Source: Paracoccaceae bacterium (lineage in GTDB: Bacteria > Pseudomonadota > Alphaproteobacteria > Rhodobacterales > Rhodobacteraceae). From it: 48,303 nucleotides of DNA. Every line of letters starts with the position of its first letter. Position 1 is the stretch's first letter. Below, piece after piece: positions 26,475-34,976 of the stretch. The notes below the pieces were generated by a model. The model saw only the letters and a list, made by a program, of their open reading frames with translations, searched no databases and was not told where the DNA came from. Made by a program: the position numbers and the translations under genes. The stretch is taken from assembly GCA_902632125.1 (NCBI GenBank), contig CACPBQ010000012.1, positions 1 through 48,303 of the forward strand, read 5' to 3'.

Positions 26475-29400
26475 CTATTCCAAATTGGGAACTGGCCGAC
26501 GAAAAATTTCTCTGAAAATAGCAGGGGTAAAAATAGAAAGAGGATTAACCAACACTTCTGGCTGGCCCGCATTTCCTTTTAATCTGTAATTGAATCCTAG
26601 AAGCCCCTCACCTTTTCTTGTAAAAATAGACCCAATTGCATTTACAACGTAAAGAGGTGACAGAACACCTTGCATATTCAAATTATTTGATCCCTTTGCA
26701 TAATACCCTTCGAGTGAAATGCCAATAGAAGGACCAAATGCTGACGCTCTTTCAAACTTTATTTGATCAGGTAAGTTTACAAACTCGGCCTCAATTTCAT
26801 TTAAAACCAATCCAGGACCTTGGAGCTGATCTAGTAAGCCAACAATGCTGATCGCATCTAAAAGCTCAAGCAAAGCAGGCATATTTCGCAGGCGAATATT
26901 TTTAATTTGTAATTTCCCTTGCATCCCGGATGCATTCTTTAGATGCCTGAGTTTTAAATGTGCTGTACCCCCGTCAGCTGCTTTTGCGGCACCAAGTGCT
27001 CTAACAAAAGATCCAGCATTATTAGAATTAGCTTTTATGCTATAGCCCTCTTCCACTCTTTCCAGATCTCCATCAAAAGAAGCTAAGTCATTAAGACTTC
27101 CGGAAAAATTACCCTTTCCGTTAGCATCCAAAGCTGCAGTAAATTTTGTTATAACTTGGTTTTCGTATAATTTTAACTCATCCAAATAGATTGTGGCTGG
27201 GGTTGTTTTTTTTGAAGAACTATTAGCCAAAGGCAATTTTAAAAATTCTTGCATGTTAAGTTGACCACTAGTGACTTGAAGAGCCCCATCCTCTTCTATG
27301 ATTAACTTAAGATCAAACACATCCTTCAAGAAAAGCTTATCAAAATCCAGCACAGGATTTTCATCTTTCTTTTGCATAGCCGAACCTTGCAATCTTAATT
27401 CTGGAGAGTTCAGGGAAATATCTAAAAGAGTAAACTCATTGCCTAAAGCCCCAGAAACTTTCAGCTCAGCCTCGACATTCATGTCTTTGACCCAACCAAT
27501 TGGAGGATAATTTAACTCAACCCCTTTTAAATTACTGGTTAAATTAAATTCCACCTTTTTACTTTCTAAAAATTTTAAATAAAGTTTTGCCGGAGCAGAC
27601 CCGGAAATTTGAATGTCAGGCATATCAAATGGCATTATTTCTAGCGCTTGCTCCGACAAATTGAAATCAATTTCCAAAAACTTTTCTTCATCTTTTTCTA
27701 TGGAGCCTGAAAAATTAGCTTCAACGGGTAAATTTTTAACCTTTGCGTCACCTTTTATTTTTAAACCTTTTTCATCTGCAAAAAAATTTAAAGTGCCGTT
27801 TGAAATATTAAATTTTGGATTAATTACGTCGGACGAAAACCTTTTAGCAGTCCCACTAATTTGATAAGAAATTTCATCTGAAGTTAAATTACTTTTTAAA
27901 AGTAATTTTACGCTTCCCTTGCCGGAAACTTGTGCATTTCCAAAGTTTACAGGTTGCTCGACCCTATCTAGTATTTTCAAAGGAGCTTTATTTAATACTT
28001 GGGAAATAGAGCTTAAAGCCCCAAAAGCACTGATCTGTATCTCCGCTGGACTAGGTTTAATACGACTATCTTTGATAAAAAAGCTACTTCCAGCAACATC
28101 AATCACTTTTCCACTATCATCAAAAATAATACCTTCTTCTAAAACGACACTTGTCGAATAATCCTTAGAAACGAAATGCCCGGAGGATTTTTCTATCAAA
28201 GAAAAACCTTTTAAAGGAGCAAAACTAGTTTCGGAAAATGCAAAACTCCAAGATAGTTTCGGCTCTAACCCACTCTCAATTTCTGTTTGCATTGAAATGT
28301 CGAAAAGGTTGCTACTCTCGAAATGGTCAGCCACCCATTTTCTTACTTTGGGTTTATGATTTCTAGGCCAAAAATAAAAAACTTTTTCTAAATCTGCAGT
28401 TTCACTGTGCGAATTTAAAGAAACAATCCAGTTATCATCCTTAACTGAAACATAACCATCTGTGTGTACGCTTACCGCTGAATTTTGATCGTAGATATAA
28501 AACTGGGGAATTTCTACGTAGAAAGGATTAAGTTGAACCTTAAAAGTTGCATTGGCAGAATTTGAAGAAATTCCGTTATTAAGTAAACCAAAACCCCCCG
28601 TTTGAAGATTAGTGAAATTTAATTGTGAAACAAAAGTGTCTGGAATATCCTCCATATCATCAATCAATAAAACACCATCTGCGGTAGCCTTTAGATCGTT
28701 GCTGTCGACGGAAATCTCATCAAAATTAATCTCTCCGCTTCCTGGAGAATATGAAAAATAAGTTCTAGCGGAGTTGAAAGCGATCGCTTTTATGTCACTT
28801 GTTGGCTTCAACAATCCTGAACCCATTTTTAGGGTCGCATTGACAGGATTCAAATTTCCATCTTTATTTAATGACCCCCTAAAAGCACCAGAAATCGGAG
28901 CTTCTAAAACACCTAACCATCCAAATTCTGGAGATAAATTAGCAATATCTTGTGCCAAAAAGTCATTAAATAAAAGGCCAAATTCACCATCCAGTTGGCC
29001 TATAGTTCTTTTAAAATTACCCTCAACTGTTGAAGCACCTTGTCCCCCCGATAACAAAGCTAAATCAAAACTCATTATCATTTCTTGATCTTCACTACCC
29101 AAGCGCAACCGAGCACCATCTATAGTGTATCGCTTATCTGTACGTCGGTCCTCGATCTGTGCAGTTAACCCAAATAAATTTAAATCTTTAAACCTTTCCA
29201 TTTCATAACTGGTAAAAATTTCATCAAGTTTCTTTAAAATGCCCACAGTGTCAAAATAATCAGCCTCAGATGCATTTTCCGCTCCCGAACCTAGTTTAAA
29301 TGAGCCATCATTTTTTCTCATAATAAATAAGTTTGCGCTGTCTAAAGTTATTGAAGATACTCGGAATTTACCGAAAAGTAGATCAGATAAAGAAAATTTA

Positions 29401-29705
29401 GTTGTGAATGAATTAAAAGATATAATTGGCTTTTTATCTGGAACAAATAAATCAAAATCAGTTATTTTTATTTCCGGCAAAAAATCGTCATCTAAAGATA
29501 AGTAAAAAACGCCCGCTTCAATAAAATAGGTAGATGATAGAGAGTTAATCTCATGAAGAATGTTGTCGGCAAATCTTTGAGGTATCTGTACTTCTCGATC
29601 ACGCAAAACTGCAACGAAAGCAATGACCGCAAGAGAAAGAAACAATAGAAAGGAAAGGATTAGTGTTGCAACCCAACGTAAAAAAGAAGAGCTCTTTTTA
29701 GACAT
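26475..29705 (-). CDS. AsmA/YhdP-like (DUF3971) envelope protein
   Basis: Very large protein of about 1076 residues with one N-terminal membrane anchor (WVATLILSFLLFLSLAVIAF). The rest is predicted periplasmic and beta-rich with repeated short strands, as expected for the AsmA-like / bridge-like lipid-transfer superfamily. The C-terminal 250 residues contain the AsmA-like block (GKLQIKNIRLRNMPALLELL, FERASAFGPSIGISLEGYY, RLKGNAGQPEVLVNPLS). YhdP homologues move or organise phospholipids between the membranes; that function is inferred from the family. ATG 29705 (MSKKSSSFLRW) is preferred; the frame runs back to a TTG at 29753, and no start has a good Shine-Dalgarno. A 21-codon reading frame overlaps this ATG. 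Confidence 0.83.
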   Translation of the reverse strand: MSKKSSSFLRWVATLILSFLLFLSLAVIAFVAVLRDREVQIPQRFADNILHEINSLSSTYFIEAGVFYLSLDDDFLPEIKITDFDLFVPDKKPIISFNSFTTKFSLSDLLFGKFRVSSITLDSANLFIMRKNDGSFKLGSGAENASEADYFDTVGILKKLDEIFTSYEMERFKDLNLFGLTAQIEDRRTDKRYTIDGARLRLGSEDQEMIMSFDLALLSGGQGASTVEGNFKRTIGQLDGEFGLLFNDFLAQDIANLSPEFGWLGVLEAPISGAFRGSLNKDGNLNPVNATLKMGSGLLKPTSDIKAIAFNSARTYFSYSPGSGEINFDEISVDSNDLKATADGVLLIDDMEDIPDTFVSQLNFTNLQTGGFGLLNNGISSNSANATFKVQLNPFYVEIPQFYIYDQNSAVSVHTDGYVSVKDDNWIVSLNSHSETADLEKVFYFWPRNHKPKVRKWVADHFESSNLFDISMQTEIESGLEPKLSWSFAFSETSFAPLKGFSLIEKSSGHFVSKDYSTSVVLEEGIIFDDSGKVIDVAGSSFFIKDSRIKPSPAEIQISAFGALSSISQVLNKAPLKILDRVEQPVNFGNAQVSGKGSVKLLLKSNLTSDEISYQISGTAKRFSSDVINPKFNISNGTLNFFADEKGLKIKGDAKVKNLPVEANFSGSIEKDEEKFLEIDFNLSEQALEIMPFDMPDIQISGSAPAKLYLKFLESKKVEFNLTSNLKGVELNYPPIGWVKDMNVEAELKVSGALGNEFTLLDISLNSPELRLQGSAMQKKDENPVLDFDKLFLKDVFDLKLIIEEDGALQVTSGQLNMQEFLKLPLANSSSKKTTPATIYLDELKLYENQVITKFTAALDANGKGNFSGSLNDLASFDGDLERVEEGYSIKANSNNAGSFVRALGAAKAADGGTAHLKLRHLKNASGMQGKLQIKNIRLRNMPALLELLDAISIVGLLDQLQGPGLVLNEIEAEFVNLPDQIKFERASAFGPSIGISLEGYYAKGSNNLNMQGVLSPLYVVNAIGSIFTRKGEGLLGFNYRLKGNAGQPEVLVNPLSIFTPAIFREIFRRPVPNLE

Positions 29706-29763
29706 TAAAAATTTTTTCAAAAATATTTTCAATATTTGTATCTTTTCTTTCAAATATTCCCAT
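29698..29763 (-). other. Possible 21-codon leader ORF overlapping the AsmA-like start
   Basis: In another frame from the large gene, ATG 29763 opens MGIFERKDTNIENIFEKIFN plus one residue and stops at 29698, eight bases past the ATG at 29705. AGG lies four bases before its ATG, while the large gene has no ribosome site of its own. Termination-reinitiation coupling is possible but unproven, and chance is a fair explanation. Confidence 0.25.
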
Positions 29764-29806
29764 GTGACCTACTATCATCATTATAAGCAAATTACAGGAC
29801 CAAATT

Positions 29807-30268
29807 ATGTCAAACGAACCCTACCAAGCTCCCAACGTGATTTTACCAAATGAAACCGGCAAAATCATTGATTTAAAAAAATACAGACCAAAGATAGTTG
29901 TCATATTTTTTTATCCAAGAGATAATTCTTCCTCTTGCACAAAAGAAGTCAAAGATTTCAGTGAAAATCTAAACTTTTTTAATGAAGCAAGCGTATCTGT
30001 TTTTGGAATTTCGAAAGATAGTGTTGAAAGCCACCAAAAGTTTGTAGAAAAACAAAATTTAAGGATTTCTTTACTTTCCGACGCAGAAGGTGATGTATGT
30101 GAAGATTTTGGAGTTTGGAAAGAAAAGTCTATGTATGGAAAAAATTATATGGGTATAGAAAGATCTACTTTTATAATTGATCAAAACGGCATGGTTGTAA
30201 AAGAGTGGCGCAAAGTGAAGGTTAATGGACATGTGGACGAAGTCTTGGAGGTAATTCGAAACTTTTGA
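29807..30268 (+). CDS. Peroxiredoxin, Bcp/PrxQ-like, single-Cys variant
   Basis: 153-residue AhpC/TSA-fold thiol peroxidase. The fold is clear: VVIFFYPRDN, VFGISKDSVESHQKF, LLSDAEGDVCEDFGVW and MGIERSTFIIDQNG, with the conserved Arg119. The active site normally reads TPGCTKEACDF; here it is SSSCTKEVKDF. The peroxidatic Cys44 is present, but the resolving Cys five residues later is Lys49, and the TPG before it is replaced. Cys98 lies in DVCEDFG, a position seen in the family. It would therefore act as a 1-Cys enzyme needing an outside thiol; inference. The ATG has AGGA eight bases upstream. It is divergent from the AsmA-like gene with about 100 bases between. Confidence 0.87.
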   Translation: MSNEPYQAPNVILPNETGKIIDLKKYRPKIVVIFFYPRDNSSSCTKEVKDFSENLNFFNEASVSVFGISKDSVESHQKFVEKQNLRISLLSDAEGDVCEDFGVWKEKSMYGKNYMGIERSTFIIDQNGMVVKEWRKVKVNGHVDEVLEVIRNF

Positions 30269-30325
30269 AAATAGATTACCATTTAGAAAGTAAAAATTTG
30301 AAGCGACGTGAGCTTTAAAATTTTG

Positions 30326-30347
30326 TATACTGTTTTGTTTAACAAAA
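30326..30347 (+). promoter_or_regulatory. Putative -10 box and adjacent palindrome upstream of the M23 peptidase
   Basis: TATACT at 30326-30331 fits a -10 element. Immediately after it, TTTTGTT-T-AACAAAA (30333-30347) is a perfect seven-base palindrome, placed about where transcription would begin. No convincing -35 at 17 bases was found. An operator overlapping the start site is possible; the evidence is positional only. Confidence 0.25.
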
Positions 30348-30413
30348 TATTGATGATATAAAATAAAATTGCTATTTGATTTAGATGTTCTTTATTTTTT
30401 TTACGGAATAAGC

Positions 30414-31760
30414 ATGAACAACGAAAAACAAAAAGTAAAGATCTTTGATTGGACGGAAAGCTTCTTTCATAAGGCAATCCCTTCGCGCCAACTGCTAATA
30501 AAAACAAATGGAAGAACTCATTTCATTAATTTGAAATCGAGCACCCAAGTAGGTTTTTCTTTAATTATTTTCGCCATGATTGCTTGGTCAATAATTGCAA
30601 TAGCTATTGTAGCGATGGATAGTCTTGGAGCTGGAAATTTTAGAGAGCAGGCGTTGAGAGACCAAGAAAATTATCAGGCTCGTTTAATGTCTCTAGCTGA
30701 GGAACGAGACCTTCAATTAGATTTATCGATACAAAACCAAAGAAAGTTCGATGAGGCGCTTAGTCATATTTCATCTTTGCAAGAAGCTCTTATGGCAGGA
30801 GAAATTGAGCGAAGAGAATTAACTGAGGCTCTCAAAATACTGAAATCAAAACTTAATACTTCAAGAATAGAAGAAAAAATAGCTAAAAGTAATCTTTACC
30901 AACTAAAACAAGTGACAGATTTGGATCTTAAAGGAAAAGATTTCACAAACCTATTAAAAAATGCGGAAAAAAGCAAAGAAACTCTGCTTGCTAAAGTTTT
31001 GAGTGAAACGGCAGAACAACGCGATGCTCTTGAAGGAGAGGCTTACAGTGCAAGGTTGAGCGTGAAAGAAATTCAAAGGGAGATGAAGCTTATCGAACAG
31101 CGCAATGAGCAATTATTTCGTCTAATAGAGGAAGCATTGTCGGTTTCGGTTGGTCCTTTAGATAAAATGTTTCGGTCTGCCGGAGTTAACCCAGAAAACG
31201 TAATAGAAACCATAAGGCAAGGATATAGAGGTTACGGCGGTCATAATTTATCTTTTCTGGACAACAATGATGAAACAGCTTTAGGCGCCTACGATAAAAA
31301 TTTAGATAGAGCATCACGAATTTTAAAAAATTTGGACGAATTAAATCTGTATAGAATAGCTGTAGAAAAATATCCGTTCTATCACCCTGTCCAGACTGCG
31401 AGCCGTTTTACTTCAGGTTATGGAACGCGTTGGGGCAGAATGCATCATGGTACGGATTTTGCTGCGCCGCATGGTACCCCTATTCGTAGTACCGCGGATG
31501 GAATTGTAACATACGTTGGATGGCAAAGTGCTTATGGAAGGCTAATAAAAATAAAACATGACTTTGGAATCGAAACACGCTATGCACATCTCTCAAAGTT
31601 TCGTGTTAAAGAAGGCCAAAGAGTTTCTCGTGGTCAACACATAGGTGATATGGGGAATACTGGACGGTCGACTGGCACACATCTACATTATGAAATAAGA
31701 ATAGGCGGAAAGTCTATAAACCCAATGAAATATATTAAGGCGGCACAAAATGTTTTCTAA
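30414..31760 (+). CDS. M23 family LytM-type peptidoglycan endopeptidase (bactofilin-associated, LmdC-like)
   Basis: 448 residues. A short cytoplasmic N-terminus is followed by one membrane segment at about 45-68, a long coiled-coil region at about 75-240 (rich in Glu, Leu, Lys and Arg) and a C-terminal M23 domain from about 330. The zinc site is complete: His344 and Asp348 in HHGTDFAAPHG, and His423-x-His425 in THLHYEIR. It should cut peptidoglycan cross-links in the periplasm. The next gene, overlapping by 11 bases, encodes a bactofilin; M23 peptidase-bactofilin pairs are known to shape cells in alphaproteobacteria. ATG 30414 is preferred over TTG 30369 because it begins just ahead of the conserved cytoplasmic part and follows CGGAA. 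Confidence 0.92.
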   Translation: MNNEKQKVKIFDWTESFFHKAIPSRQLLIKTNGRTHFINLKSSTQVGFSLIIFAMIAWSIIAIAIVAMDSLGAGNFREQALRDQENYQARLMSLAEERDLQLDLSIQNQRKFDEALSHISSLQEALMAGEIERRELTEALKILKSKLNTSRIEEKIAKSNLYQLKQVTDLDLKGKDFTNLLKNAEKSKETLLAKVLSETAEQRDALEGEAYSARLSVKEIQREMKLIEQRNEQLFRLIEEALSVSVGPLDKMFRSAGVNPENVIETIRQGYRGYGGHNLSFLDNNDETALGAYDKNLDRASRILKNLDELNLYRIAVEKYPFYHPVQTASRFTSGYGTRWGRMHHGTDFAAPHGTPIRSTADGIVTYVGWQSAYGRLIKIKHDFGIETRYAHLSKFRVKEGQRVSRGQHIGDMGNTGRSTGTHLHYEIRIGGKSINPMKYIKAAQNVF

Positions 31761-32235
31761 GACCAAAATTAATGAACCAGCACAAAAAGCCCCTGAGGCC
31801 TCAAAATCTTTGGAGCCTGAAAAAACCACTTCTGCAATTCCGGTGGCAAAGCCAAAGCCCCCAGCTTCTATGCTGTCGCAAGATTTAAATATCGTTGGAA
31901 ATATCAAGACCACTGGAGATATTCAGGTGGAAGGAACAGTCGAAGGCGATATCAGAGCTCATCTGCTAACTATTGGAGAAACAGCAACAATTAAAGGTGA
32001 GATTGTGGCTGACGATGTGGTTATTGATGGTAGAATAATAGGTCGCGTTCGAGGGCTTAAGGTTAGACTAACATCTACAGCTCGTGTTGAAGGCGACATA
32101 ATCCATAAAACAATCGCGATCGAGTCTGGAGCTCATTTTGAAGGATCAGTTCAACGTCAGGATGATCCGCTTGCAACGGGCGCAAAGCCTAAACCTGAAT
32201 TTATTAAAAAACAAGAAACAGAAGGTAAAATTTAA
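31750..32235 (+). CDS. Bactofilin (polymer-forming cytoskeletal protein)
   Basis: 161 residues. A disordered N-terminus rich in Pro, Lys and Glu (residues 1-40) is followed by the bactofilin beta-helix with six-residue periodicity: LNIVGNIKTTGDIQVEGTVE, then IRAHLLTIGETATIKGEIV, GRIIGRVRG and ARVEGDIIHKTIAIESGAHF. Bactofilins polymerise without nucleotide and localise cell-wall enzymes. The ATG lies inside the end of the M23 gene with AAGGCGG upstream, so the two are co-translated. The C-terminal tail is lysine-rich. Its stop overlaps the converging thioesterase stop by two or more bases. Confidence 0.94.
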   Translation: MFSKTKINEPAQKAPEASKSLEPEKTTSAIPVAKPKPPASMLSQDLNIVGNIKTTGDIQVEGTVEGDIRAHLLTIGETATIKGEIVADDVVIDGRIIGRVRGLKVRLTSTARVEGDIIHKTIAIESGAHFEGSVQRQDDPLATGAKPKPEFIKKQETEGKI

Positions 32236-32660
32236 TTTTGACTAGTTGTCGTTAAAGAATAAGTAATTGTGGCTTTTGCTACTGGTTCCTTAGTAATCAC
32301 TGAGAAAACCTTTACATCAGCCACAATAAGAATTTTTCCAAATTTCAAAATCTCACAATTAGCGATTAAATCTGCTTCACCTGAAGGTTTTCGCATAAAA
32401 CCAATAGAACAATTTGTTGTTACTGCAAGAATTTCGTTACCAACCTGAGCCAAAACAGCGACGTAAGCGCTAAAATCTATAAGTGAAAAGATAGATGGGC
32501 CAGAAACAGTATTGCCTGGCCTTAAATGTTTATTATGAGTCTTTAATCTTACTATTGAGCTCTTTTCTGTAATATCAAGAATCGTAAAATCTTCTTTAAG
32601 ATTTGGAAATATTTCCTCGACATAATCGCTGAGCTCTTCAATAGTGAAACGTAACGACAT
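32232..32660 (-). CDS. PaaI-type hotdog thioesterase
   Basis: 142 residues, single hotdog fold of the acyl-CoA thioesterase PaaI group. Visible core: RPGNTVSGPSIFSLIDFSAY forms the long helix, where most PaaI members have an HGG motif at its start. It continues VTTNCSIGFMRKPSGEADL. Substrate unknown. It converges on bactofilin with overlapping stops and diverges from an enoyl-CoA hydratase, with 56 bases between the two starts. This layout may let both respond to one regulatory region. Confidence 0.82.
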   Translation of the reverse strand: MSLRFTIEELSDYVEEIFPNLKEDFTILDITEKSSIVRLKTHNKHLRPGNTVSGPSIFSLIDFSAYVAVLAQVGNEILAVTTNCSIGFMRKPSGEADLIANCEILKFGKILIVADVKVFSVITKEPVAKATITYSLTTTSQN

Positions 32661-32716
32661 TCTTTAAACTCTATTTTTGATGCCATAAACTTAAGGAAAA
32701 TTTGAAGGAGAACAAG

Positions 32717-33505
32717 ATGGCCATTTTAGAACGTAGCGACAAAAATTCCGTTGCTTACATCCTATTAAATTCACCGAAAACCTTAAATTCTCTTTCTGAT
32801 GAAATGCTCTCAGCGTTAACCAACGAATTTGAAATTTTAAAAAATGATAATCAAATTAGAGCTGTGGTGATATCGGGAGCAGGTAAAGCCTTTTGTGCGG
32901 GGCACAATCTCAAAGAGATGACAAAAGGTCGAAACGCGGAGGATGGTGGAAAAGCATATTTTTTAGATCTTTTCAAAAGATGCGCCCGGATGATGCTGCT
33001 CATTCAAAAATTACCGCAACCTGTAATTGCAAAAGTTCATGGAATAGCAACTGCTGCAGGGTGTCAGCTAGTAGCAACCTGCGATTTGGCAATTGCTGAG
33101 GAAACTACTACATTTGGTGTCAATGGCGTTAATATTGGACTTTTTTGTTCGACACCAATGGTCGCGCTATCCCGAAATATAACCAAAAAACAAGCATTTG
33201 AAATGTTAACGACTGGAGAATTTATCACTGCGGAGCGGGCAAAAACGCTTGGTTTAATAAATCGGACATCAAACAAAGAGAATTTAGACGAACAAACAGA
33301 AAAATTCGCAGAAACAATCGCCTCTAAGTTAGGTGCAGCTGTTAAAATTGGCAAGGAAGCTTTTTACAAGCAACTAGAGATGCCAATAGCTCAAGCATAT
33401 GAATATACCGGACAAGTAATGACGGAAAATATGATGTTACGCCAAACTGAAAAAGGTATTGAGGCTTTTTTAAACAAACTTGAACCAGCTTGGGAACAAG
33501 ATTAG
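32717..33505 (+). CDS. Enoyl-CoA hydratase/isomerase family protein
   Basis: Crotonase-fold protein, 262 residues. The oxyanion-hole segments are GAGKAFCAGHNLKEM and HGIATAAGCQLVATCDLAIA. The acidic residues used by typical hydratases are not obvious: the first position is Gln in AGCQLV, and the second region reads GVNIGLFCSTPMVAL. It resembles the mitochondrial ECHDC3-like group, for which activity is uncertain. ATG 32717 has AAGGAG six bases upstream; the frame begins at a TTG five codons earlier. It is distinct from the CaiD-like protein of the carnitine operon. Confidence 0.86.
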   Translation: MAILERSDKNSVAYILLNSPKTLNSLSDEMLSALTNEFEILKNDNQIRAVVISGAGKAFCAGHNLKEMTKGRNAEDGGKAYFLDLFKRCARMMLLIQKLPQPVIAKVHGIATAAGCQLVATCDLAIAEETTTFGVNGVNIGLFCSTPMVALSRNITKKQAFEMLTTGEFITAERAKTLGLINRTSNKENLDEQTEKFAETIASKLGAAVKIGKEAFYKQLEMPIAQAYEYTGQVMTENMMLRQTEKGIEAFLNKLEPAWEQD

Positions 33506-33513
33506 CCTTAGCA

Positions 33514-34350
33514 TCATAAACCTAAAAGGGTGCGAACTTCACTAGCCTTTAAACCCTCTTTTCTGTATTTTTGTATTGACTTCGAGTCATGTCTCTTTGC
33601 TAAACGCTTTCCATTTTCATCACAAACTAGTCGATGGTGATAATATAATGGTATTTCAAACCCAAGATATGAGTTTAAAACTGTATGTATTTTCGTTGCA
33701 TCAAATAAATCCAACCCACGAACAACATGCGTAATTTTTTGTGCTGAGTCATCAACTACACAAGCCAAGTGATATGCAGGATAACCTCTGCGCCACAGAA
33801 CAACATCACCAACTGTTTTAGAAAATTCTTCAGCGGTGAATGAAATATTTCCCTTTCTGGACCCAAGCTCAGAGAAACAGAAGGATTTATCTTTACTTGA
33901 GTCGATATTCATTCGGAGTGCTTTGTCGAAATTGATTTTGGATGAAAACATATTTTTTCTGCAAGTACCTGGATAAATGATACCATCCGGTCCAAACAAT
34001 TTCTCGCTTTCATGAGGAGCACTCACAGCATTTTTAATATCTTTCCGGGTACACTCACACTCAAAAAGGCGCAAATCCTTTTTAAATTTTATTAGAATAT
34101 TCTGGTAACTTTCTAGTTGCTCCGACTGGCGAATTACTGGTCCATCCCAAGATAAACCCAACCAGTCAAGATCATCGAAAATTTGATTTTCCCATTTCTT
34201 TTTCGACCTAGACCGATCTAAGTCCTCTATCCGAAGGTAAAACTTTCCTCCTGCACTCCGAGCCATATCATGAGAAATAATTGCAGAATAAGCATGTCCC
34301 AAATGTAAAGGCCCCGTTGGGGAGGGTGCGAAACGAGTAATAAGCTTCAA
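33514..34350 (-). CDS. gluQ: Glutamyl-Q tRNA(Asp) synthetase
   Basis: Truncated glutamyl-tRNA synthetase paralogue of 278 residues lacking the anticodon-binding domain. It attaches glutamate to queuosine in the anticodon of tRNA-Asp. Motifs: TRFAPSPTGPLHLGHAYSA at the N-terminus, LRIEDLDRSR, and a zinc-site region with FECECTRKDI and YPGTCRK. The KMSKS-like loop reads GKRLAKRHDSKSI. The only start consistent with the family is TTG at 34350, sharing four bases (TTGA) with the stop of the upstream methyltransferase. QueA in the same window supplies the queuosine pathway. Confidence 0.93.
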   Translation of the reverse strand: MKLITRFAPSPTGPLHLGHAYSAIISHDMARSAGGKFYLRIEDLDRSRSKKKWENQIFDDLDWLGLSWDGPVIRQSEQLESYQNILIKFKKDLRLFECECTRKDIKNAVSAPHESEKLFGPDGIIYPGTCRKNMFSSKINFDKALRMNIDSSKDKSFCFSELGSRKGNISFTAEEFSKTVGDVVLWRRGYPAYHLACVVDDSAQKITHVVRGLDLFDATKIHTVLNSYLGFEIPLYYHHRLVCDENGKRLAKRHDSKSIQKYRKEGLKASEVRTLLGL

Positions 34351-34958
34351 AGTTTCTTGAGAATATAAATGTTGGAATTTAAATTAGCTTTTGGAAGGTG
34401 TTTTCCGTAACTTTTGTGTACCATTAATGCTTTACCAACTTTCAAACAAGCATCTACCTCTTTTTCATAACTTGGATCCTTGAGCGTATGGTCGTTAAAC
34501 GAAAAAGCAAGCAATCCGTTGCTTGGTAGTAAAGACAATAGGTCACTAAAAACTTGAAGTGGAGCAGCCCCGGCCCCTATTACACCAACGGCGGTTATGA
34601 TTTTATATTGTTCTGCCTGAACTGGTATTTTAGTAGAAGGTTCAAAGACTCTTAAATTTCTATAAATAGATTTCTTCTTTGCAAGACGCACCATTTCTTC
34701 TGAAACATCCAAACCATCAATATTCTTAAATCCAACCGACCAGAGCGCCGAGCCAGACAATCCCGTTCCACATCCATAATCTAAAATTAATTCGGATTGA
34801 TCAGAAACAATATCCTTGAGAGCATCTGCAATGCGTTTGGGTGTAACATATCCGTTTTCTTTAACTTCCTTATCATAAGTTGCCGCCCAAGAAGCATACA
34901 ATTCTCGACTATCTATTTTGCCAACATCATAAACGTCTTTTAAAAAACTCTTTGCCAT
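34347..34958 (-). CDS. Class I SAM-dependent methyltransferase, substrate unknown
   Basis: 203 residues, Rossmann methyltransferase. Motif I reads LILDYGCGTGLSG, then GLDVSEEMVRLAKKK for the ribose-binding acidic loop. The N-terminal part ELYASWAATYDKEVKENGY is typical of small-molecule methyltransferases related to METTL27-like proteins. It overlaps gluQ by four bases and starts 18 bases after trmFO, so it belongs to a trmFO-methyltransferase-gluQ unit otherwise devoted to tRNA modification. That context makes an RNA-related substrate conceivable, but the sequence does not show it. Confidence 0.83.
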   Translation of the reverse strand: MAKSFLKDVYDVGKIDSRELYASWAATYDKEVKENGYVTPKRIADALKDIVSDQSELILDYGCGTGLSGSALWSVGFKNIDGLDVSEEMVRLAKKKSIYRNLRVFEPSTKIPVQAEQYKIITAVGVIGAGAAPLQVFSDLLSLLPSNGLLAFSFNDHTLKDPSYEKEVDACLKVGKALMVHKSYGKHLPKANLNSNIYILKKL

Positions 34959-34976
34959 GAAAGATACTCTAAAGCA

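Noticed and set aside
30283-30507. Minus-strand 74-codon frame over the M23 peptidase start
   Set aside because: It overlaps the promoter and coding start of a well-supported gene and shows no family features.
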